Of a stretch of 60,000 nucleotides of DNA, positions 1 to 10,613 are shown piece by piece; within the stretch, counting starts at the first letter, position 1, and each line of letters starts with the position of its first letter. The DNA is from Symsagittifera roscoffensis (lineage: Eukaryota > Xenacoelomorpha > Acoela > Convolutidae), in assembly GCF_963678635.1 (NCBI RefSeq), contig NC_087063.1:83191574-83251573 (forward strand). Reading direction: 5' to 3'. The notes under the pieces are model-generated. The model was not told the origin of the DNA. It saw only the letters and a program-made list of their open reading frames with translations, and made no database searches. The position numbers and the translations under genes are program-made.

Positions 1-260
1 AGTGGGATTAAAATCCAGCGAGTTGAATGTGGATGGTTTTAAGTTGATAAAATTGGACAGGGCAAACTTTGAATGTCCGTCACACAGCCAAACATCTCTA
101 TGTAAAATCAAAATCTGGATTTTGTAGCGATCTCCAAAAGACAGCACTCTTTCTAGATCTTTGATGCCGCTATCGAAGATGCAAAAAGTTTCGTATTGAT
201 TCAGTATCTCCAAACGTCTGTCGACAATTGGAGGCACTGTTGGTCTCTCATTTATTTTCT
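1..260 (-). pseudogene. MULE-type (FLYWCH-associated) transposase fragment, runs off the window edge
   Basis: An open minus-strand frame runs from about 260 to base 1 without a stop. It contains FCIFDSG followed about 33 residues later by WLCDGHSKF. This spacing matches the region before and at the first catalytic Asp of MULE-like transposases, where the usual form is FLLYDSG and then WFADGTFK. That is family knowledge; the Thr-to-Ser and Phe-to-His changes are seen here. No start codon, zinc finger or second acidic residue lies inside the window, so this is either a partial copy or the edge of one. It could belong to a domesticated gene continuing leftward. Confidence 0.6.
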
Positions 261-2465
261 GTGATTGAGTGCCCCATTAATCGCCGATCACCAAAGAAGA
301 GCTAATTGAACCGCTTTTTTTCCGACACAGACAGCATGTAGTTAGCTATAATGATGCTATTGACAAGTACTCTCTGAGTTTTTGAGACGTGTTTCATTTT
401 CTGCACTAGAAGCCTTGCATTTGAACGGCCAACAAAAACTTCGTGATTGCGTTCATTTCTACAGGAAGTAAGGTCGTTATCTCGGTTTATAGCTGTCTTT
501 TTGCTTTTATGAAATCCCCACATTGAACAGTTCCAGAGAATGTTTCCATTCTTTGTTTCCTGTAACTTGGTAAACTCGTGACCATCGATTAAAAGCGTTC
601 TCCGACTGTGTTATAAGAGACCCCAAGAAATTTGCTTCATTTCGGTAAATGTTGAGGAAAATTGATGAGGTAGTTTTTGTTTCTTTATTGAACGGAATTT
701 TGTAAATTAGGGATCAAAATCTGTTAGTTGAGACAAATATCAGACTTTGAGGCAAAACTTGCCATTGAGTTTTTTGAACATTTTTTTTAAGTGAAAAACT
801 CAAATTGAGTCCAAAAATTTGGACTCAAATCAATTAACACGTGTGCTGTTATCTTTCCGATTATAATTAGCACTTTGAAAGATTATATCAATTACGCCGC
901 AAATCGACATAGGGTAGATTGTTATAAAGGGCACATTAGTATAGGGTAGATTGGTATGTAGGGTATAATGGCAGAGGGCAGACTGGTATAGGATAGTTTA
1001 GAATACGGTAGGTTGTCCTGCCATCATAACAACATTGTTTGCTTTTTCGACCACGCCATTGAAAAATGACTAGAGGAAACTATGGCAAAGGGCAGATTTT
1101 TTAAACTTTTATTAGATATATCACAAGGAATTGTACAGGTAGTCTGAAGGTATTTCAGTATGTTGTGATTAAGTTAGTCTAAAATTGATTTCAAAAGTTT
1201 TCGAAAAAAAAGTTTGTCACCAGATTTCAGTCTGAAAATCTCAAGTTTTAGATTTTCACGGTCAAGGCAAACCAAGTTTCGACACTCACTGTCTCAAACT
1301 ACAAAATTGGCCCACAAAATTAGGCAACCCGGTTGGTAATAATTCCGATTATTACTTTTACCAGCACACAGCAAGATAATCCCTTTTTTTATACCAATTA
1401 CCGGTTTCTAATTAAGACAATCTTAACACTCATGACCGTTTTCAAATTAAGTATTTCACATGAGGCTAAAGATAAAATTACAAATCCCCTGTTTGCATTT
1501 AGCCGATCAAAAGTGTTGCAATTTGCTTAATTAATAAAATAATCCAAATACCACTCATTTTAAAAATCAGATCTTACCTTTGCAATTTGCGGAGTTGGTG
1601 ATAAGGAGTCTTAAGGAGTTGTGAAAGAAGAAGAAAACTTGAAACAAAAATTGGTCATGCAAATGAAAAGCAATCGTAGTGTTAAGAACTGGAAACAAAA
1701 GTGTTATTTAAGCCTTTTATTTTTAATCAAACTACATGAAAATATGCCCACAATCAAAAAAATTACTACCTTCACTATAGAACCAGGCAGATGCATCATT
1801 TTTTACCAGCCTAAATGTTTTGTTCACTCAAAAGAATTCTTTCAGGCACAAACTAGGTATAAGTATTTGAGAATAAATTAAAATGAGAACAATATTATCG
1901 AAATAGTAAACCAGTCGAAATTTTTTTTGTAATCTTTTCATGAGGGTTTTTCTTAAAATGGTTCTATTTCATCCTTCTATATTTGACTGACTGAGATTGA
2001 TTTTTTTCATTTGCTCCTTTTGATCAAAATGTCGTCAGATTGTTACCAACACCGTAACTCAAGAAAAAAAATTCACAAAAAAAAATTAACTATTCTTAAA
2101 AATAAACTTTTCTTTAAAAAAACTTTTTTATAAAGTGGCTAAATTAGGCGAACAAAATTAAAAACAAGAAATAACCAAAGCTTATGTAATGTTGAGATTT
2201 GAGCCAAATTGAATCGGGATGCCATCCAATTTTGTCTAACTTCATCAAATTTTGACTAATTTAGCCTGATTTTTTTGTCAGTTTTCTCGACACGTCTAAA
2301 TTACAACTAAAAGTGTTTCAGTCTCATAAGTCATTTGCCCCTATGAACTATGAAACCTGCAAATCACACGGAAGCAGTCAAAAATTGGCTAAAAAAAGAG
2401 TTATGGGAACACCAAGGACTCAACCTATTGACATTCTAATTTGTAACTCACTGCTTGAAACTGCA
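261..2465. other. AT-rich stretch with no gene seen
   Basis: Only short, low-complexity open frames occur. A cluster of short GT-rich repeats (agggtagattg-like, about 910-1020) is visible. I see no splice-bounded exon, RNA gene or transposase motif. Confidence 0.5.
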
Positions 2466-2469
2466 GGTT

Positions 2470-4710
2470 TTTTGTAGACTTCTTCCGGGGAGTCCTCTCC
2501 TCTAAGCAAGCTTTCCTTCTACTTAACGGCCGCAGAGTTTCTCTCCTTTATACTTTGTAATAGCGGGGGACACTAGGACACGGTATTATCTACAATCCCG
2601 AAAGGGTTATGTTGGTGGTCAGACTAAATCGGCCGATCAAAGGAATACGCAACTTCCCCCTTAATTTAGGCCCTTTTCGGCTCTCCTCTTAGGCTTCTAG
2701 CTAGTTCAGCATTTTGTGGGCACAATAAGTAAATTCTCAATCGCAAAGGAAGAAAAAGCAATTTACAGTGCCCTTAATGAGCTAACTACTACTATTTAGC
2801 AACTTCTATAACGAAGCCCGCGTTTCGTTCCGTTTAATCGCTTCGTTATCTCGCTCGTCAATTTTCGCTTGACGCAATTCTAAACTCGCCTACTCCAGCA
2901 GCGCAACTCGCTCACAATATTAACTCAACCCGGTACTAAACTCGTGTTGAAACGCAACTCGCTCGCACAAAGAGTTCAACCCAGTACTAAACTCGGGTTC
3001 CAGCGCAACTCGCTCACTAGCAAAACTTGTTCTCTACTGTGACTGAGAACCAACTACTCTTAATAGTAGCCAACAACTGTTCTCTTCTCTGACGAAAACC
3101 AACTACTCTTAATGGTAGCTAGCACTGTTCTGACTCTTACAGGCTCTCCGGTACCCTCCAATTCTTTATTTTTCTTTACACTTAGTTTTAGTTAAGTCAC
3201 GCCATTCCCGATCAGTCCTGACATCCGCTTAAATCACCCCTCCGCACATGTTTAAGACTATATCCCTCCCCCTGTCAACTCTGCCACGTGCCAACTTCGG
3301 TTTCTTTTATCAATCTTTTCACACTTACTAGATACCCGGTATGCGGTAGGTGTCACAATTGGACCAAGCAAACAAATGTCATACGATTCTAATCAGCAAA
3401 TTCCTGACCTCAGTGACTTCAGCCCTCGAGTTCAACTCAACTTCCAAACCATGCTATTTTTACTCAGTGATCCTTCTAAGGTCTTTATTTTAATTATCCC
3501 GTTAATGTTCCGACCTCCTAAGGTTTGGTGGAGACCCTTTTCATGGGTAGCTAATTCCTTCCCAGCATCTAAAATTTTGATCTGTACTATTCCAGTCCTG
3601 ACATTCTAGCTATCAGGGGAACGTAGTCTGTCTGTTAGGGGTCAACTTAAACCAAATGTCAACTCCGGGAAGCCAAGTGAATTCCCTGTCCGTTCATACT
3701 ATTTAGGAGACTCAATTCCCATGCTTAGGTCCTATTACCATCAGATTGCTCTGGAACTAGGTTTCTTTAGTCTAGTTGAATGGCTATTAATAGATCACTC
3801 ACCAAGCTAAACTGAACCCAAAGTTTACCAAGTCCACTTTGAATTAACTCTACTACTCCAAGGTTGCAATGTAAAAGATTTACCTCTATCAGCTTCTGCT
3901 CTAGTTCCCAATATATAAGTTTTCCTCCCAGCTTTTAGCAAGGTTTCCAGGGGTTGGGCTGGGGATTACGCCACTTTCCGGTGTTAATCTCGAGGTTTTC
4001 CATGCAATTTTGGGGTCAAAACGCCCAAAGGTCAACTTAAGGTCACCCAGGTGTCAACCTTCTATATTTGGGTTCAGAACCCCACGGGGGTCCTAAATAC
4101 CAAGTTCCATTCATATTCCATTGATACTTCACTAGTTATACTATTTCTAAGGTCCATTATTACTTTCTCCGGGAAAAGGCTATTAACACCGAAAGGAGTC
4201 GCCGGAGGCTTTTCACTCATGAGGGGTCTTTTTTCAGGGTTCGTATCGTAGGTCCATTGCCGCAATAAAATCATTATGCAACCGTTCATCGTTTCGCGTA
4301 AAGTGCTTATTTCCGGTCTAGGGGTGTTTTTTCAAGTGCTAATAGCTTCCGATCCAACCGCCGGATTTGGTTCCAATTATAATACAAGATGTGCCTTGCC
4401 ACTACCTATCATCCCTCCAAGTTTCAGCTCCCTGTGATCATTGGAGGCCGAGAAACGACTTCCGAAAGTTAGGGGTGGGTTTGTTTACTTGGAGCATAAA
4501 ACCCGAAATGGGGTTCCTAGGAGTCTGGGATTCTAAACTTAAGCTTCCCTTAACTAGGCCTTAACTAGACCGTTATCACTTGCCCCCCAAGGGTCTGGAT
4601 TTTTGCATGCCCGGGTCAAATCATCTCTAGTATCCGTCCTTTGAGTTTCATAAAGCTAGCCCCGGTAGTTTCCATTTGCGGGGGGGTTTTCAAAATCGGT
4701 AACGTTTGAA
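2470..4710. other. GC-richer island without open reading frames
   Basis: Base composition jumps visibly at about 2470 and returns to AT-rich at about 4710. No frame longer than about 80 codons is present and none resembles a known protein. The segment holds recurrent phrases such as gtcaactt near 3640, 3657 and 4030. It may be the non-coding part of a transposon or a long non-coding RNA; I cannot decide. The abrupt edges suggest one inserted unit, but I did not find terminal repeats. Confidence 0.4.
2890..3120. repeat. Short diverged tandem repeats in the GC-richer island
   Basis: Three units of about 50 bp begin with gcgcaactcgctc or close variants near 2900, 2953 and 3002 and contain a gtactaaactcg core. 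They are followed by two units of about 60 bp that contain ccaactactcttaat near 3049 and 3088. Confidence 0.65.
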
Positions 4711-5840
4711 ATTCCTGCTTAGTCTGTTTGTTTTGGTTGATTTTGCAACTTAACTAATTGTTTACTATACTACTTAACTTAATGACGAATCAATCTTACG
4801 CTCAGGTTACTATAGCATGTAATACAGTAGAATCACCAATTCTACATTTTTAAACGCAATAGTGGCAAAACAGCAAAATATTATAACAATTTTGACATAG
4901 TGATTGATGTTTTTTGTCGACTGCTTTGTGGGATTGTTCTGTCTTGATATTATAGATTCTCATTGATTTTGATAGTTTTCTGATGCGCCCATTTTAGAAA
5001 CTGGTTTTTGCATTAAAATCACAGTTTTCAAGTTACGTCTAGAAAAAACAAAATCGTCGGAACTGTAGAAATAAGCTAAAGCCTAAAAATGGATAAAAAA
5101 TGTTCAAATTTGCCTTGGCTGTTGCCATAGAGGGACAAAAGATTTAGGGGACCAATCAGAGGAATGGTATTTATTTAAGGTTCATGATACCCAGTCATCG
5201 AGTTGCGTTCAGTAAACCGGGTCTTTTCTGCTGTACGGCTCAGAACTGATTTGTTGTACTTTTTTTGAAAATTAGATAAAAATGTTAAATTTGATTGGTT
5301 GAAATTACTTCCAATGGAAAAACTTCAATAAAAACAGAAACTCAATTAATAAATCGATAAGTTTAGGTTGCAAACCAGAAAAGACCCAGCAAACCAAGTC
5401 TCAGTAGTTAATGAAACCTGCAAATCGAATTAACTGAAAATTACTTCAATTACGGTTGTGAAGATTCATAGAATTGACTTAACATAGGCTCATGACACAC
5501 AACGGGATATTAGTTTCAATTTTTTTTTCCAATTCTTGTTCTGCAAAACAAATAAATATCAAACAGGACAAATCTGAGTCTTCATTTCATGTGATTACGT
5601 AATTCAACGATGCAACTTCTATCAATTTCGGTTAATTGATCTAGTTTAATTTATTTCGGTTTGCTGATACATCGAATAAGGACTCCCGATCTGTTGCGGC
5701 TTTTAATGTGCTAACAAAACTAGAATTCGTACTAAAATTACGATTAATGTCAATTAAAACTCATTATTTGGACATCATATTCAACTAATTTATACATTTT
5801 CTAATTAACTTCGAGAGTCAGTTAGGTATAGATGTCATAC
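4711..5840. other. AT-rich stretch with no gene seen
   Basis: No splice-bounded exon, transposon protein motif or RNA gene was found. It forms the left flank of the MITE and lies downstream of the ankyrin gene. Confidence 0.5.
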
Positions 5841-5847
5841 ATTATGG

Positions 5848-6244
5848 CAGGGGCGGATATAGAGGAGGGGGGCCTCCCCCCTCAGGGATTCGACCCCAAA
5901 GGGCCCCCCTTTGTACTATGTTGAGATATCCATATTCGGTGACGGACCCTAAAAAATTTCTAAAGGCGCCTTCGGCGACAATATGTACTAAATTTGAGGG
6001 GGGGGGGGCGCCGAAAAAGCGCGATTTTTTGGTCAAAATTTTCCAAAAAATGCCTTTTTGCCATGTTTTTTTTTTCAAAATTTTGCCTGCGGCGCACAAT
6101 ATTTTACCAAAACAGAGTCTTTTGTATGCTTTGGGAGAGCTCGTAAAAGCAGTTTGGTAGACCTAAAAAAAAAAGATCGACACAATTTTTTGAACATTTT
6201 TGAAAATCCGCTCCATCCTCAAGAAAACCCTAGATCCGCCTCTG
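5848..6244. mobile_element. Non-autonomous DNA transposon (hAT-like MITE)
   Basis: The element starts CAGGGGCGGAT and ends ATCCGCCTCTG, which are imperfect terminal inverted repeats of about 11-15 bp. The flanking octamers cattatgg (5840-5847) and cattacag (6245-6252) agree at 6 of 8 bases, as expected for an aged 8-bp target duplication. Eight-base duplications and CAGnGGCGGAT termini are typical of hAT elements. The interior is non-coding, with long G, A and T runs. It is inserted in the last coding exon of the ankyrin gene and supplies that gene's final residues and stop. A 5'-shortened copy lies at 7043-7384 and a diverged relative at 9513-9935. Confidence 0.75.
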
Positions 6245-6333
6245 CATTACAGTCTATCACATTCCCGTCATGGTCTATGACTATTTCTTGTTCAGATCCT
6301 CCACACACTCGAGACCAACTCTCGCTGACTAGT
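6219..6333 (-). CDS. Ankyrin-repeat gene, distal duplicate of the terminal exon
   Basis: Same sequence as 7359-7473: acceptor tttcaatag, then a frame opening LVSESWSRVCGGS and stopping at 6219-6221. Splicing from the 8391 donor is in frame to either copy. This copy still has the whole MITE behind it, so it is the original and 7359-7473 is the duplicate. Which one is used cannot be told from sequence. Confidence 0.7.
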
Positions 6334-7358
6334 CTATTGAAAAAACAAACAATTTAGTTAACATCATAACAAACAATAACCAACAATTTGATTTACATCC
6401 TCGGTTCGGAGGTACCTGAAAAACAGAAGATCATTTTTAACAAATTTCGCGCTGATTTGGGGAAAAATTGGATCTTTCGAAATTAGGGACCAAAACTGAT
6501 CTTTCTGTTTTTGAAAATGGGATCATAATTCTCTAATATGAGAAGTTGAAAATAGGTCCAGCAAAAAAAAACTTTTTTTTTTCAAAATATAAGATGAGTT
6601 TACAACATGCTTTGGGCCGTATGGCAGAAAACACCCAAAAATAAATGGAAACTTGGCAAAACTATTCAACATTTGCTGAGCTTCGCTTCTTAAGTACTCT
6701 TACATTAAGTACTTTTGAGCTTTAACCTGAATTCGTACCGAAGTTAGGATCTTGTGTAGAAAAATTAGATACAAATAATTACGTTGCATACACTGTCAAT
6801 CACAGCAATCGCTTACAATTGTTTAGGTTGATTTTGCTGCTCGATTGTTTTTTACCGGAAAATCTCTAATTCTTACCAAAAAATCTTTGATGTTGGACTT
6901 GATCCGCCCTTAAGATCAATCTAAATTGCAGTATTCAATGAAAAAAATCCTTGTCTCACAAAAAAAAGTCGCAAATTATCGGTTTTGTAGTATATTTGTG
7001 GTATATCATACAACTTGTAGAAAATACTGGTCTGCATAATAAGGGCCCCCTTTGTACTATGTTGAGATATCCATATTCGGTGACGGACCCTAAAAAATTT
7101 CTAAAGGCGCCTTCGGCGACAATATGTACTAAATTTGAGGGGGGGGGGCGCCGAAAAAGCGCGATTTTTTGGTCAAAATTTTCCAAAAAATGCCTTTTTG
7201 CCATGTTTTTTTTTTCAAAATTTTGCCTGCGGCGCACAATATTTTACCAAAACAGAGTCTTTTGTATGCTTTGGGAGAGCTCGTAAAAGCAGTTTGGTAG
7301 ACCTAAAAAAAAAAGATCGACACAATTTTTTGAACATTTTTGAAAATCCGCTCCATCC

Positions 7359-7473
7359 TCAAGAAAACCCTAGATCCGCCTCTGCATTACAGTCTATCAC
7401 ATTCCCGTCATGGTCTATGACTATTTCTTGTTCAGATCCTCCACACACTCGAGACCAACTCTCGCTGACTAGT
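7359..7473 (-). CDS. Ankyrin-repeat gene, exon 5 (proximal terminal exon)
   Basis: Acceptor ...tttcaatag precedes 7473. Joined in phase 2 to exon 4 it reads R-LVSESWSRVCGGSEQE and ends at a TGA at 7359-7361. The last eight residues (AEADLGFS) and the stop come from the MITE terminus, not from the old gene. Identical to 6219-6333. Confidence 0.75.
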
Positions 7474-8180
7474 CTATTGAAAAAACAAACAATTTAGTTA
7501 ACATCATAACAAACAATAACCAACAATTTGATTTACATCCTCGGTTCGGAGGTACCTGAAAAACAGAAGATCATTTTTAACAAATTTCGCGCTGATTTGG
7601 GGAAAAATTGGATCTTTCGAAATTAGGGACCAAAACTGATCTTTCTGTTTTTGAAAATGGGATCATAATTCTCTAATATGAGAAGTTGAAAATAGGTCCA
7701 GCAAAAAAAAACTTTTTTTTTTCAAAATATAAGATGAGTTTACAACATGCTTTGGGCCGTATGGCAGAAAACACCCAAAAATAAATGGAAACTTGGCAAA
7801 ACTATTCAACATTTGCTGAGCTTCGCTTCTTAAGTACTCTTACATTAAGTACTTTTGAGCTTTAACCTGAATTCGTACCGAAGTTAGGATCTTGTGTAGA
7901 AAAATTAGATACAAATAATTACGTTGCATACACTGTCAATCACAGCAATCGCTTACAATTGTTTAGGTTGATTTTGCTGCTCGATTGTTTTTTACCGGAA
8001 AATCTCTAATTCTTACCAAAAAATCTTTGATGTTGGACTTGATCCGCCCTTAAGATCAATCTAAATTGCAGTATTCAATGAAAAAAATCCTTGTCTCACA
8101 AAAAAAAGTCGCAAATTATCGGTTTTGTAGTATATTTGTGGTATATCATACAACTTGTAGAAAATACTGGTCTGCATAAT

Positions 8181-8390
8181 GAAACATAGAACGACTGCTA
8201 GTTAGTTTTTTTCGTAGCGTGGGTAGAAAAATTTTCGAGAACTTTTGGAAATTTTCAGCTTTTTACCAAAAATTACTTGAGGTAAGTTAAAAGGCAAACG
8301 AGGCATTCAGGCGTTTGCTCTGATACAAGCAGACTTGTTGTATTTTACAAAGTGCTGCAAATGCTTCTATGTTTAATTCAATCACTTCAC
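8181..8390. other. Intron 4 of the ankyrin gene (gene-proximal part)
   Basis: AT-rich sequence between the tandem duplication and the exon 4 donor, which reads AG|GTGAAG on the minus strand at 8391/8390. No other feature seen. Confidence 0.6.
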
Positions 8391-8485
8391 CTTTTCTCCT
8401 GGTCTCGAGTGAGACAGAATCCTCCGTACATTCCCGGAACAGAGTAGTAGAGTGAGGGTTCCTCCATCTCCCAGAGAGGACTTAT
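8391..8485 (-). CDS. Ankyrin-repeat gene, exon 4 (VPGMYGGF exon)
   Basis: Acceptor gtgttgcag lies before 8485 and donor GTGAAG follows 8391. The 31-codon frame includes WEMEEPSLYYSVPGMYGGF. From memory, an EEP-x-x-(W/Y)-x-x-VPGMYGGF block followed by an ESW-x-RVxGGS block occurs after the ankyrin repeats in a family of small ankyrin proteins. Here the two blocks fall in consecutive exons in the correct order and phase. Confidence 0.8.
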
Positions 8486-8859
8486 CTGCAACACAAAACT
8501 CATCCTAACTGGAAGGAAACAGAGTTGTTGTCATAAAAACTTTGACAGATCTGAACTCTAAAATTTTACGCTCCCCTTCCGGAAACATACAAACAAATCA
8601 AATCTACTTTCTCTGTCGAAGTTAGATCAATAAACATAAGCCGTAACGTTTGAGGCGAAATAAACTATTAAGCCAAAAGAAATGCCACAAAACATGATTT
8701 AGTGATTTTTCAATTAACAGGAAACAAGTAAAAGCACTTCAAATTTCAATAAAAAGTGCTTGCAGCACAAAAAAAATCCGTCGTGTGACCACCAAGCCGA
8801 CATTTTAAGCAGTCAAAAAAATTACGAATTTTTATTTTAGAGGAGTGTTTCACGTTTGC

Positions 8860-9060
8860 AAAAAACAATAGGTCCTAGTCAGATTCGAACCCATGACTTT
8901 TACCACCCGAGGCATAGTTGTTACCTCTGAACCCAAAGTGCTAGATAACCTAAACAATTTGGATTTGTGACCAGCCAATCTATCGATTGATTGAATTGAT
9001 TCTGTTATACAAGTTGTGAACCCAAAAAAGTCTATGCTCCCAATTGATAACACTTGCTAA
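8860..9060 (-). repeat. tRNA-derived SINE-like repeat
   Basis: On the minus strand GGTTCGAATCT (8881-8892) is a match to the RNA polymerase III B box. Upstream sequence is only loosely tRNA-like, so it is not an intact tRNA gene. It lies in intron 3 of the ankyrin gene. Related heads occur at 41848-41945, 42361-42430, 37290-37400, 39355-39460 and about 45330-45400. Confidence 0.55.
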
Positions 9061-9512
9061 TCGCAAGCGAAGCCTACAAAATCGATTTTTGTCAACCTTT
9101 TCTGTAGGCCGACCAAATTGATTTTCGGAGCTCCTGTAAAACGCTATAATAATCATATTTTGTCGATACGTTCTGAGCCGTAGATAAGCACATAAAATAT
9201 CACACCAAAAATGACAATTTATGAAACTTTTTAAAGGTTCACAACAACAAAAAAAAGTTGCGGCGCATGCTATAAGCTAGTATAGACAAACCACAATGAG
9301 CTTAACAGATCACGTCAAAATTAAATGGTTAGTACTAAAGGGGACCCTTTGGATGGCCAGGACGTAAAAATAACCCAAGTTCAGTTCTGGTTCCTTAGAC
9401 ATACCCTACCACAAAATAGTGGTACAGGAAATTTACAAAAAATTAAGTGATCTTGTTTTGATAACATTTACAGCTTGAAAAAAAGTTGTCAAGCAGGAAG
9501 TGAATCGTATTT

Positions 9513-9935
9513 ATGGCGGGGGATTTAGGGGATAGGGTGGACGCTTTCTCTCCCCCTCCCAAGAATTCTACCTGTTTTATCCGTTTTTTCCAGACCGACC
9601 GTACAAACTTTCTAAAGGCGTATTTGGCGCAGGTATATACTAATTTGAAGGAGGAACGCGCACCGAAAAAAACTTCCCTTTTGCCCGTTTTCTAAAAAAT
9701 TCACCAACGCGCTGAAAATTTGGTCATCATAATAACCTCTTTATCGTGATTTCGGAGAGCTCAGAAAATTAGCATAATGAGATAATTTGTCCGCGTGAGT
9801 TTTTCCAGAGGGAAGGGGTAGAGGATTCAAAAAAAAATTGTCGACATTATTTTTAAGGTCAATAATGTAGACATTTTTTTAAAAAATCCGCTACCCCTTC
9901 CCTCTGGAAAAACTCACGCGGACAAATTATCTCAT
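9513..9935. mobile_element. Diverged MITE copy with an internal long inverted repeat
   Basis: The core (tttctaaaggcg near 9609, caccgaaaaaa near 9660, ggagagctc near 9754, aaaatccgct near 9882) lines up in order with the MITE at 5848-6244. It is therefore an older member of that family. Its right part has been reorganised into a hairpin, annotated separately. No clean target duplication is visible. Confidence 0.6.
9777..9935. repeat. 159-nt near-perfect hairpin
   Basis: Arms 9777-9827 and 9885-9935 are complementary over 51 positions with one mismatch. An inner pair (tgtcgacattatt / aataatgtagaca) extends the stem with one mismatch across an A/T-rich joint. In the minus-strand transcript it starts 15 nt after the exon 3 boundary of the ankyrin gene. 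It looks like a fold-back of a MITE and could form double-stranded RNA. Confidence 0.9.
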
Positions 9936-9949
9936 CCTCAGATAATTAC

Positions 9950-10154
9950 CTGTGGAAGTGCCTGATTGTTTTCCTTGATTAGTGTTTCAACCCTTGACAG
10001 AATGTGCTCATGTAGTTTTGCTTCCATCTTCTCAATTGCCTCCTTATTTTCGATGACGTCAGCAGGCAGCTTCAGTGCTGCTAGAATCTCCTCTGGTCTG
10101 TTTTTACTCACTGCAATGTCATACGCAGTCTGTCCATCTGAATTCTTGAGAGAT
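9950..10154 (-). CDS. Ankyrin-repeat gene, exon 3
   Basis: Acceptor acgtatag lies before 10154 and donor CACAG|GTAATT ends the exon at 9950. It encodes NSDGQTAYDIAVSKNRPEEI, the second half of an ankyrin repeat (DGxTAxDIA), then a Glu/Lys-rich helix. A second AG 16 nt upstream (tttctag) would break the frame, so the nearer acceptor was chosen. Confidence 0.85.
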
Positions 10155-10463
10155 CTATACGTTGGAAACTAGAAATAAAAAATAGAACGGAAAAAAAAAC
10201 AATTGTAAGAACATCATGTATCAGAGAATAACTCAAAAACTCCATTTTTTGAATGAGAAAAATGTCCTATTTGAAAATTTCACAAACTTCACACGAACTT
10301 CACAAAAATTTTTAAAATATGATTAAACTATGTTTGTCTGAAAATCTAAATCCGTAACATCTTTTAAGATTCGATTAATTTCACCTTTTACTGATAAAAA
10401 GGAAAAGGCAATCACGTAAGTTAGTTATTGAAGTTCCTCGGTGCTAGTTTTACGTTGTTTTAC

Positions 10464-10613
10464 TTGAAGGTTCCCAGTTTCACAAATGCTTTGATGGTTT
10501 CCTCTGAAGCCCCCAAGAAAGCGCACTGGTGCAGAGCAGTCCAGAGTTTGGGTTTGTTTCCACCCTTCGACAGCCGTGTTGAGTTCGGATTACACTGCTC
10601 ATGTTTTACCAGA
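10464..10613 (-). CDS. Ankyrin-repeat gene, exon 2
   Basis: Acceptor tgtcctgttttgag has a good pyrimidine tract and the donor is TTCAA|GTAAAA. The 50-codon frame contains KLWTALHQCAFLGASEE, which is a canonical ankyrin TALHxxAxxG core. Exon 1 joins it in phase 2 to give HAIDLVKHEQC. Confidence 0.85.

Larger units (their letters stand above)
5901..8180. repeat. Tandem duplication, unit about 1.14 kb (5901-7040 and 7043-8180)
   Basis: The two halves are almost letter-for-letter identical. The visible differences are homopolymer lengths at the C run (5904 vs 7046) and the G run. Each unit carries most of the MITE plus the terminal exon of the ankyrin gene and its acceptor. The second copy therefore offers a nearer duplicate last exon. 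Confidence 0.95.

Noticed and set aside
6395-6415. Another acceptor (ctgtttttcag) for the ankyrin gene giving YLRTEDVNQIVGY
   Set aside because: It is in phase but lacks the ESWSRVCGGS block expected after VPGMYGGF and stops soon; the 6333/7473 acceptor matches the tail I remember for the family.
5918-7497. Several open frames of 80-120 codons on both strands
   Set aside because: They arise from homopolymer-rich MITE and intron sequence copied by the tandem duplication; only the minus-strand terminal exon has splice and homology support.
8860-9060. A functional tRNA gene on the minus strand
   Set aside because: The B box is good but I cannot fold acceptor and anticodon stems; related degraded copies point to a SINE.
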